Assembly (NCBI GenBank): GCA_030740295.1
Contig: JASLXP010000770.1
Location: 1-7,377 of the forward strand
Direction of reading: 5' to 3'
Length of the DNA stretch: 7,377 nucleotides
Source: Planctomycetota bacterium
GTDB lineage: Bacteria > Planctomycetota > PUPC01 > JACPCR01
In this document: positions 1 to 5,953 of the stretch, piece by piece
Layout: every line of letters begins with the position of its first letter
How positions within the stretch are numbered: position 1 is the stretch's first letter
Program-made: the position numbers and the translations under genes
Notes under the pieces: model-generated
Databases searched by the model: none
Seen by the model: only the letters and a program-made list of their open reading frames with translations
What the model was told of the DNA's origin: nothing

Positions 1-1765
1 CGCGCTGTGCTTCTTCGAGGGTGGTCAACTGCGCCATCAACTTCTGGGAAACGTCATCCACCAGGGTCATCATCCCCTCCTCTCGGGCGAGGTCTCGAAT
101 CGCTGAGTCTGATTCTTGCTTCAGTACCAGTAGCTTGAGTGCATCTGTCACTACCAGCACTTCGAAGATACCAACCCGGCCTTTATAACCCGTCTGGTTA
201 CAGGTTTCGCATCCGCCGGGCCGTTTGATAACAACAGTCTCCTGGCCGTTCATGTCCACCGTCAGTCCTTCGAGCTCCGCCACGGTAGCATTGTAGTCCT
301 GGCAGCATTCGCTGCAGACGCGGCGGACAAGGCGTTGGGCCTGTACCCCAACCAGTGACGAAGCAACCAGAAATGGCTGGACGTCCATATCGATCAGACG
401 GGTGACCGCGCTGGGGGCATCATTGGTGTGCAACGTACTCAGCACGAGGTGGCCCGTGAGGGATGCCTCAATCGCGATTTTCGCTGTCTCAGTATCGCGA
501 ATTTCACCCACCATGATAATGTCCGGTTCCTGGCGAAGAGCCGCTCGAAGGCAGGCGGAAAATGACAGTCCACCGCGCTCATTAATCTCAGCCTGGGTGA
601 CGCCTTCGACCTGCGTTTCCACGGGGTCCTCCACCGTCAGGATATTGTGCGCCGGGGTGTTGACCTCATTGAGACACGCGTAAAGCGTCGTTGATTTTCC
701 CGATCCTGTGGGACCAGTGATTAAAACCATTCCGTACGGCCGCTTGATGGCTCCTCGGATGCGGTCCTCATTGTTCTTGTCAAAGCCGAGCTCATCGAGC
801 GTCACAATCTCATCAGACTGTTCGGCAATACGCATCACGACTTTCGACCCGCCCACTGATGGCAATACAGACACACGACATTCGAAACCACGTTTACCGA
901 TTTTCACGGACATACGCCCGTCCTGGGGACTCATCCTGTTGGAGAAATCCAGCCCGGCCATCACCTTAATGCGAGCAGTGACAACCCTCATGAGGCCGCG
1001 GGGAACATGAGTTCCATCCTGGAGAATTCCATCCACTCGATAACGGACCTGCAGCCTGTCTTTTTCTGGCTGTAGATGAATGTCACTCGAACCCCGTCGG
1101 ATGCCTTCAGAAAGGATGGAGTTCACCAGCTTGATTACAGGCATGTCATCAACGCCCGTTGCCTGGTTGCTGATCTGGTGAATGTCATCTTCCCGTTTGT
1201 CTTCGACGACGATCCCCATTTCCTCGGCTTTGTGGAGGACGTCCTGCACATCGTCATCAGATTGCTTCTCGATGATGTTCTCTTCGTCCTCCTCCATCCC
1301 AAGGCCCCAGATCTCCTTGTATTTCTCTTCAAGCGCTCCTTTTGATACGACCATCGGACGAATGTCATAGCCCGTGATCAGCCGCACTTCATCGAGCACA
1401 TCGACTTTCAGAGGATCGAGTATGCCGCAGGCCAGAATGCCGCCCTTGAGCTGAAGCAGCAGAATGCCGGACTTTCGCTGGTAGCCGGCCTCGACAAGTT
1501 CCACAACGGTCATGGAGATCTTGGAATGGCGAAGATCGACGAACGGCAGCCCCCACTGAACGCTCAGACATTTCGCGAGCTCTTCCTCGCTGATGGAGCC
1601 ATCTGTTACTAGCTGCTCGCCTAACTGAAGACCGGATTCAAGAGAATTCTCGATCGCCTGCTTTATCTGGGAATTAGTGACCTTCGTATACTGGGCGATG
1701 ATCTCCCCAAGCTTGCGGGGATCGGCACGGGTGATGTGCGTTTTATGCATCTCCATTGCTGGCAT
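1..1765 (-). CDS. GspE/PilB-family secretion or pilus assembly ATPase (3' end outside window)
   Basis: Cytoplasmic hexameric ATPase that powers type II secretion or type IV pilus extension. I translated the minus strand by hand and found 588 uninterrupted codons from ATG 1765 to the left edge, with no stop. Residues about 18-160 resemble the N-terminal T2SSE_N/MshEN region, with two RKLG/LQLG-type motifs at 18-44 and 46-72. An acidic linker follows (about 165-205). The ATPase core then shows QDGR, Walker A GPTGSGKST (351-359, Lys357), an Asp box (VEDPVE), Walker B DIIMVGEIRD (415-424, Glu421) and a His box TGHLVLSTLH (His439, His446). A tetracysteine zinc site follows: CSEC (484-487) and CETC (519-522). 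I chose this start because AGAGAGG lies about 5 bases upstream; ATGs at codons 4 and 6 are alternatives. Only a few C-terminal residues should be missing. No partner genes are visible, so GspE and PilB cannot be separated. Confidence 0.95.
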   Translation of the reverse strand, partial: MPAMEMHKTHITRADPRKLGEIIAQYTKVTNSQIKQAIENSLESGLQLGEQLVTDGSISEEELAKCLSVQWGLPFVDLRHSKISMTVVELVEAGYQRKSGILLLQLKGGILACGILDPLKVDVLDEVRLITGYDIRPMVVSKGALEEKYKEIWGLGMEEDEENIIEKQSDDDVQDVLHKAEEMGIVVEDKREDDIHQISNQATGVDDMPVIKLVNSILSEGIRRGSSDIHLQPEKDRLQVRYRVDGILQDGTHVPRGLMRVVTARIKVMAGLDFSNRMSPQDGRMSVKIGKRGFECRVSVLPSVGGSKVVMRIAEQSDEIVTLDELGFDKNNEDRIRGAIKRPYGMVLITGPTGSGKSTTLYACLNEVNTPAHNILTVEDPVETQVEGVTQAEINERGGLSFSACLRAALRQEPDIIMVGEIRDTETAKIAIEASLTGHLVLSTLHTNDAPSAVTRLIDMDVQPFLVASSLVGVQAQRLVRRVCSECCQDYNATVAELEGLTVDMNGQETVVIKRPGGCETCNQTGYKGRVGIFEVLVVTDALKLLVLKQESDSAIRDLAREEGMMTLVDDVSQKLMAQLTTLEEAQR

Positions 1766-1909
1766 GGCGACCTCTCTCTTTCTTCCGATGGCTCATTGAT
1801 GCCTGTAATTCTCGCCTTAATTTAACATATGTTTTGCGCGAATAAACGCAGGTGCAGATTCAGCCGCTTCTTATATTCTTGCATCATTCAATCACCCTTT
1901 CATTATTTC

Positions 1910-1915
1910 AGGAGG
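1910..1915 (+). promoter_or_regulatory. Strong Shine-Dalgarno site of the selenoprotein gene
   Basis: AGGAGG, seven bases before ATG 1923, is a near-ideal ribosome binding site. It fixes the start upstream of the in-frame TGA, which supports translation through that codon. The alternative ATG at 1980, after the TGA, has no comparable site and lies inside the hairpin. Confidence 0.85.
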
Positions 1916-1922
1916 ATATCTC

Positions 1923-2156
1923 ATGAAACTCAGTATCGAATACTGCATGCAGTGAAACTATGCACCTAAAGCTGCCAGTATGGCAGAAGCACTTATGGTC
2001 GAGTTCAAGCAGGGCTTTGAATCGCTCACGCTGATTCCCGGTGGAGGAGGATGCTTTGAAATCAAAGCAGACGATGACCTCCTCTTCAGTAAGCTCAAGG
2101 AAGACCGCTTTCCAGAACCGGAGGAAGCTAAAGAGTTGATTCGGGCAAAACTGTAG
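1923..2156 (+). CDS. SelT/SelW/SelH (Rdx) family selenoprotein, in-frame TGA as selenocysteine
   Basis: Small cytoplasmic thioredoxin-like protein of the CxxU/CxxC Rdx family (SelW-like), a presumed thiol or selenol redox protein of poorly known substrate. ATG 1923 is followed by Cys8-Met9-Gln10, then TGA (1953-1955) at codon 11, then an open frame to TAG 2154-2156, giving 77 residues with Sec11. On both sides of the TGA the sequence fits the family: YCMQ-U-NYAPKA around the redox motif, a GGGGCFEI segment (40-47), LLFSKL (53-58), and RFPEPEE (62-68) near the C terminus. Family members carry CxxU or CxxC at exactly this place, so the TGA sits on the catalytic residue. A hairpin starts 16 bases after the TGA, and a strong SD precedes the start. 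The gene is divergent from the secretion ATPase and ends in its own terminator, so it is probably monocistronic. A pseudogene is unlikely because the frame after TGA is family-like to its end. Confidence 0.92.
1972..1986 (+). promoter_or_regulatory. Putative bacterial SECIS hairpin
   Basis: CTGCC (1972-1976) and GGCAG (1982-1986) form a perfect 5-bp stem with pentaloop AGTAT. The loop G (1978) is 23 bases past the TGA, within the short window known for bacterial SECIS elements, which sit inside the coding region just after UGA and present a G early in the apical loop to SelB. A lower stem is possible: AAG (1969-1971) with CTT (1992-1994), leaving a 5-base bulge, and CC/GG further out. That extension is inference; the upper stem is seen directly. 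Confidence 0.75.
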
Positions 2157-2178
2157 TTCGATAACGGAGAGCGAAACG

Positions 2179-2214
2179 AAGGCCGCCCGGGCGCAACACC
2201 CGAGCGGCCTTTTT
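2179..2214 (+). terminator. Rho-independent terminator of the selenoprotein gene
   Basis: GGCCGC (2181-2186) pairs with GCGGCC (2204-2209). After a single C/A mismatch, CGGG (2188-2191) pairs with CCCG (2199-2202) around a 7-base loop. The stem is followed by TTTTT (2210-2214). It begins 22 bases after the TAG stop of the selenoprotein gene, a classic intrinsic terminator. Confidence 0.92.
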
Positions 2215-2255
2215 ACTTTAGTGTCCGGGTATGGGGTAAAATGGGGTGAGTGTTT

Positions 2256-2393
2256 GGGATTCAGGATTCAAAGGGATTCAGAGGGATTCACGATTCAGGA
2301 TTCAGAGGGATTCAGTTTCAGTTCTGAATCTTGATCCCCTTGAATCCTGATTTCTGGATCTTGAATCCTGAATCCTGAATCCTCTTGAATCCC
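2256..2393. repeat. GATTCA/TGAATC array forming a large imperfect inverted repeat
   Basis: The left half (2256-2315) contains seven GATTCA units, mostly as GGATTCA or GGGATTCA with irregular spacing. The right half (2324-2393) contains six TGAATC units, mostly TGAATCC, plus decayed forms. The halves meet at a perfect hairpin, GATTCAG (2309-2315) with CTGAATC (2324-2330) around an 8-base loop, and the outer ends GGGATTC (2256-2262) and GAATCCC (2387-2393) also pair. As DNA it could form a cruciform; as RNA, a long stem. It lies between the terminator and the hydrolase start, ending 29 bases before ATG 2423, so it may form the 5' leader of that gene. It contains no gene: the short reading frames across it merely translate the repeat. 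Confidence 0.9.
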
Positions 2394-2422
2394 GAATTCC
2401 CCAACCAACCACGAATGGTCCT

Positions 2423-3601
2423 ATGAAGAATCCATCGACAGCTTTCAGAGCGGCCATTCTGGTCCTCGCCATCTTTGCCGCGAGCCAGGTCCCCGCACAG
2501 AGTGAAGGCAGACGCTGCGGCAAAGGCTTTGTTGAAACCGTGAATGGTTGCACTGTCCTGCATTTGAAAGGGACACCCTATGAAATGGGCTTTCAGCATG
2601 GCGCACTCTTGGAAGAAGACGTCAAGGCCTCTTTCAAAAACCTGCACGAACTCTCAAAGAAGATCAGGCTGTCACAATTTGGATACGAGTTCACCCCGAC
2701 CAATGTCATTTCACTGATTGTTGAGATCCAGAAAAAGTACCTGCCCTCAGCCTATACGGAAGAGATTCAGGGCCTGGCTGACGGTGCCGGAATCAGTGAA
2801 GAACTCGCGTTCCGAATGAACTTCATTCCGGAACTGTTCCACTGCAGCGGTTTTGCCATCATGAACTCAGCCACGAAAGACGGAACGCTCTATCACGGCA
2901 GAGTGCTGGATTACGCAACAGATTGGGGCCTTCAGAAGCATGGGGTCCTCATCGTGGCTGAACCGGACGGCAAGATTCCTTTCGTGAATGTCTCGTTCGC
3001 AGGATTCGTCGGCTCTGTTACTGGAATGAACGCAGAGCACATTTCAATCGGTGAGATGGGAGGGCGCGGCCTTGGTCTCTGGAACGGTGTGCCGATGGCT
3101 GCACTGGTCCGCCGGGCTCTCGAAGAATCAAAATCAGTGGATGACGCTGTCGCCATTTTCAAAGACAGCCCCCGCACCTGTGAGTACTACTACGTGGTAG
3201 CCGACGGAAAGAACAATGATGCGGTCGGTATGGAAGCGTCGGCAAACAAATTCGCTGTCTTGAAACCGGGAGAATTCCACCCAATGCTCCCCAGCCCCAT
3301 TCAAGACTGCGTCATCATGTCCGCCGACCGCCGCTACAAGAAACTCGTCAAATGGGTAAAAAGCGGCCACGGCGTATTCGATGAAAAGTCGGCACTCAAA
3401 CTCATGAGCTGTCCTGTGGCCATGAAGCGGCAGAACCTCCACAACGTTCTTTTCGAACCGAAATCGACGCGCTTCTGGTTTTCGCTTGCCGGCGAAGATC
3501 GGCAACCCGCGGCCAATCAGCCTTACCGGGCTTTTCAACTGTCGGAGCTTCTGAAACGCCAGCCGCCTGAAGGTGTGGAAGAAATCGCGCTGCGGAAATG
3601 A
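2423..3601 (+). CDS. Secreted C45-family (acyl-CoA:6-APA acyltransferase-like) Ntn-hydrolase
   Basis: A 392-residue protein resembling the C45 autoproteolytic acyltransferase/hydrolase family, whose members cleave or transfer amide-linked acyl groups using an N-terminal Cys exposed by self-processing. Residues 1-26 look like a Sec signal peptide: Lys2 and Arg9, hydrophobic core AAILVLAIFAA (10-20), probable cleavage after VPA (23-25). The family's N-terminal GxxYEMGFQHG element is at 50-60. The likely nucleophile is Cys141 in HCSGFA, followed by TKDGTLYHGRVLDY (151-164), matching the usual C...DG...GRNxD pattern. GSVTGMN (197-203) fits the core sheet. No Shine-Dalgarno is visible before ATG 2423, though the signal peptide supports this start; the GATTCA inverted repeat ends just upstream. 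It stops at TGA, showing UGA terminates normally here. The substrate cannot be told (beta-lactam, acyl-homoserine lactone, peptide or lipid amide are all conceivable). Confidence 0.85.
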   Translation: MKNPSTAFRAAILVLAIFAASQVPAQSEGRRCGKGFVETVNGCTVLHLKGTPYEMGFQHGALLEEDVKASFKNLHELSKKIRLSQFGYEFTPTNVISLIVEIQKKYLPSAYTEEIQGLADGAGISEELAFRMNFIPELFHCSGFAIMNSATKDGTLYHGRVLDYATDWGLQKHGVLIVAEPDGKIPFVNVSFAGFVGSVTGMNAEHISIGEMGGRGLGLWNGVPMAALVRRALEESKSVDDAVAIFKDSPRTCEYYYVVADGKNNDAVGMEASANKFAVLKPGEFHPMLPSPIQDCVIMSADRRYKKLVKWVKSGHGVFDEKSALKLMSCPVAMKRQNLHNVLFEPKSTRFWFSLAGEDRQPAANQPYRAFQLSELLKRQPPEGVEEIALRK

Positions 3602-3665
3602 TGCTTCACCGTGGTCTCCGCACTCAGCGACGAGACATCAAATCCGCCGCGGAGCATCAGCGCCA

Positions 3666-4037
3666 CTATGGCTTAATCCGGCTTAGAATGATCTGCGGAA
3701 AACGCGGGTCCTTCCTCACATTCTCCAAATCTGGATCCTGCAGCATGTCGTCGAAATTTGCATATCCCAGATCGACCGCCTTTTCGAGAGCGTCAAAAGA
3801 AGCATCGATATCCCGGAGTAATGAAAGAGAGCAGGCAAGGTTGTAGTAGACGATCTTGTCGTAAGGACGGAGCTCGAGGAGTCGCCGATCAATTTCCAAT
3901 CCCTTCCTGTATTGTTTGAGCTGTGTGTACGCGTATCCAAGCGCCATCAGAGGCTCCTGGAATTCGGGCGAACGCTTGACCACGCCTTCAAGGAATTCGA
4001 CTTCGAACTCGACCTCTTCTCTTTCTTCGTCGGTCAT
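3666..4037 (-). CDS. Small TPR protein
   Basis: A 123-residue, probably cytoplasmic protein made almost wholly of tetratricopeptide repeats: an acidic N-terminal helix (1-20), one TPR at about 26-59 (ALGYAYTQLKQYRKGLEID) and a second at about 60-93 (NLACSLSLLRD...ALEKAVDLG). It ends in DPDLENVRKDPRF (101-113), a common closing element of small TPR proteins. TPRs mediate protein-protein contacts; no catalytic residues are apparent and no partner can be named. It converges with the hydrolase (64 bases between stops) and diverges from the FHA/PEGA gene, from which it is separated by paired promoters. ATG 4037 is the only ATG in the upstream open stretch but has no SD. The frame stays open about 29 more codons up to an in-frame TAG at 4125-4127, without a standard start codon. 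Confidence 0.82.
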   Translation of the reverse strand: MTDEEREEVEFEVEFLEGVVKRSPEFQEPLMALGYAYTQLKQYRKGLEIDRRLLELRPYDKIVYYNLACSLSLLRDIDASFDALEKAVDLGYANFDDMLQDPDLENVRKDPRFPQIILSRIKP

Positions 4038-4121
4038 CAGTGTCGGGGGGCGAATGGGGAGGATGTGCCGCAGCGTCAGGGTGTCATCAATCGTAAGACC
4101 AGTCCTTTCGGCAACGAAATG

Positions 4122-4149
4122 ATTCTAGAATGCATATGACCAGATTCAA
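4122..4149 (-). promoter_or_regulatory. Predicted sigma70-type promoter for the TPR gene
   Basis: On the minus strand, TTGAAT (4149-4144) and TAGAAT (4127-4122) are separated by 16 bases, matching the -35 consensus at 4 of 6 and the -10 at 5 of 6. Transcription would start near 4115, giving a leader of almost 80 bases before ATG 4037. Confidence 0.55.
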
Positions 4150-4186
4150 GTTTGGCTGACTTTGATCCCCATGATGCATTGATCCT

Positions 4187-4214
4187 TTGATGAGGGGATT
4201 ACTCGCCATATAAT
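4187..4214 (+). promoter_or_regulatory. Predicted sigma70-type promoter for the FHA/PEGA/TPR gene
   Basis: TTGATG (4187-4192), 16 bases, then a perfect TATAAT (4209-4214). The start would be near 4221, about 23 bases before ATG 4244. It is back to back with the minus-strand promoter at 4122-4149, so the two genes could share regulation. Confidence 0.68.
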
Positions 4215-4243
4215 CACGATGTCATCTTTCAATTAGATCAACC

Positions 4244-5809
4244 ATGAAGGCTGAAATCAAAATCATCGCAGGAAGAGAAGCCGGCCAGGTCTTCACTGTC
4301 AATCAGGGAGACTCGCTGACCATCGGCCGCAGCCTCGATAACGGCATCAGCATCCTCGATGAAAAATCTTCCCGCTGTCACTGCAAGGTCGAACACGATG
4401 GTGACGGCATCCTGCTGGTTGATCTCAACAGTTTAAACGGCACTTATCTGAACGGACGTTCCATCGCGAGGCGGCATCTTTCTCATGGTGATCGATTCAA
4501 GGCCGGGTCTTCACATTTTGAGATCCTGTTCGATGGCAAACCTGCCCCGGTGCGAGGGCTCCTGTTGTTGCTGCTGCCACTGACGCTGCCGTTCAAAGCG
4601 CTCAAGATCATTCCAGCGATCCTGGGCAGCCAATTCGTTACCAGGTTGATGCCAATAGCCGCAACCGCATCCGTCATCCTCGCTGCATGGTCGATCGGTT
4701 CTACATGGCTGGCGGGCAAGAGCACTGTAAGTGTGCATTCAAACCCCGTCTCAGCGATGGTGTTTATAGATGGTGAGTATGCCGGGCAGACGCCAGTTGA
4801 GGGCATTGAGCTCGAACGTGGAATGCATCTGGTGAAGGTACAGAAACACGGTTTTGAGATTTTCAAAGAGACGGTGGATCTGGGAATGAAGTCCCACGCA
4901 ATTAACGCTGCACTGCCACCACTGCCCACCGGTGATCTGGAGGTAGCCAGCAAGCCCCCTGGTGCGGAGATCTATCTCGATGGCGAATATCAGGGCAAAG
5001 CCCCGAAGACTCTGAAGAACCTGGAAATGGGTGAACACGTTTTGCGACTTGTTCTTACCGAGCACCTGAGCATCCAGGAAAAGATCATGGTCTCCTCTAC
5101 CGAGTTGACCCGGACAAGCTTCGAATTGAAGGAGGAGATGGTGCAGTTTTACGAAGACCATCTTTCACGAGAGCCTAACGATGCTTCTGCGCTTTCAGAT
5201 CTGGCACACCTTCACATTCTTGCCGGACGTTTCGACAGGGCGATCGAATCACTTGAAAGCGCATACGTCGCGGTGAATGAAGGCGCCGACACCAGTGATT
5301 ATTCACGGCGACTCGACCAGGAAGTGCAGAAAGCCTACCGCGTCGATCACTATGACTATGGCGATTACAACGACGTCGCTAAATTCCGGACGATGCTCGA
5401 GGAAATGCTCGAGCGGGTGGTCGAACGTTTCCCGAACCAGGAAAACCAAAAACGGCTCATCGGCTTTTATCAGCAGGCGGGACGGGCGGATAAGATCACT
5501 GCCTTGTACGCCAAGCTCTATGAGAAATTCCCAAACGTCTGGGACAACGCGAAGAATTACGGATCGAGCCTTTTGAACGCGGGCAACTACGCGGAAGCCA
5601 AGCGGGTTTTCGACAAGGCACGCCGCAGTTCTGGTCATTGGGAAGTGCACTACTATTACGGTGTGGCCTGCCTCAACAGCAACCCGAAATCTGCAACGGC
5701 TCGGGAAGAGGCAAAAGAGAGTCTTGAGAAGGCCCTGCGCGGCTGCACGGAGCCAAGGGATCGCGCCAAGGTCAACAGCTATCTCCGAAGGGTAAATCGC
5801 GGCAGTTAG
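4244..5809 (+). CDS. FHA-transmembrane-PEGA-PEGA-TPR protein
   Basis: A 521-residue multidomain protein. Residues 1-95 are an FHA domain, a phosphothreonine-binding module that usually reads Ser/Thr kinase signals; its hallmarks are all present: IGRS (27-30), SSRCHC (42-47), and LNSLNGTYLNG (61-71). A hydrophobic run lies at about 104-127 and a clearer transmembrane helix at about 137-157. Two PEGA-type beta modules follow, at 161-213 (FIDGEYAGQTPVEG) and 232-283 (IYLDGEYQGKAPKTL); PEGA domains are typically extracytoplasmic and surface- or wall-associated. Residues about 297-515 form TPR-like helical hairpins (DASALSDLAHLHILAGRFDRA; the LNAGNYAEAKRVFDKA stretch at 444-459). This suggests a membrane protein linking a cytoplasmic phospho-signal to an outer scaffold. 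Specific function is unknown. No SD is seen, but a strong promoter sits just upstream. The downstream gap to the transporter is 144 bases, so operon membership is doubtful. Confidence 0.9.
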   Translation: MKAEIKIIAGREAGQVFTVNQGDSLTIGRSLDNGISILDEKSSRCHCKVEHDGDGILLVDLNSLNGTYLNGRSIARRHLSHGDRFKAGSSHFEILFDGKPAPVRGLLLLLLPLTLPFKALKIIPAILGSQFVTRLMPIAATASVILAAWSIGSTWLAGKSTVSVHSNPVSAMVFIDGEYAGQTPVEGIELERGMHLVKVQKHGFEIFKETVDLGMKSHAINAALPPLPTGDLEVASKPPGAEIYLDGEYQGKAPKTLKNLEMGEHVLRLVLTEHLSIQEKIMVSSTELTRTSFELKEEMVQFYEDHLSREPNDASALSDLAHLHILAGRFDRAIESLESAYVAVNEGADTSDYSRRLDQEVQKAYRVDHYDYGDYNDVAKFRTMLEEMLERVVERFPNQENQKRLIGFYQQAGRADKITALYAKLYEKFPNVWDNAKNYGSSLLNAGNYAEAKRVFDKARRSSGHWEVHYYYGVACLNSNPKSATAREEAKESLEKALRGCTEPRDRAKVNSYLRRVNRGS

Positions 5810-5953
5810 CACATAAGACAACTCTACGTTTTTTCAACGGATCATGTGCCACGGAGTGCCTGCAACCCCGTGCCGCTGGTGGCGAAATTTCGCAGACAGG
5901 TTAAACCGCGGCTCTCCTTCGAGGCAGCACTCTCCTTTTTCCGACCTCGCGCC

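Noticed and set aside
402..1571. Several plus- and minus-strand ORFs inside the first 1.7 kb
   Set aside because: They are alternative-frame readings of the 588-codon ATPase frame, which carries all family motifs.
1824..1833. AACATATGTT palindrome as an operator between the ATPase and selenoprotein genes
   Set aside because: A single 10-bp AT-rich palindrome with no second copy and no clear promoter to position it against.
1872..1877. TATATT as the -10 box of the selenoprotein gene
   Set aside because: No acceptable -35 box at 16-18 bases upstream; it may be real but the sequence alone does not support it.
1980..2156. A 58-codon ORF beginning at ATG 1980 as the real start of the small gene
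   Set aside because: No Shine-Dalgarno site, and it would drop the redox motif; the strong SD and family match place the start at 1923.
2256..2393. CRISPR array
   Set aside because: Units are only 6-8 bases, there are no spacers of uniform length, and orientation flips in the middle.
2302..2647. Minus-strand ORFs over the repeat and the start of the hydrolase
   Set aside because: The translations are low-complexity readings of the GATTCA repeat and the antisense of a well-supported gene.
3616..3654. CTCCGC/GCGGAG inverted repeat as a bidirectional terminator between the convergent genes
   Set aside because: The loop is 27 bases and no T run follows on either strand.
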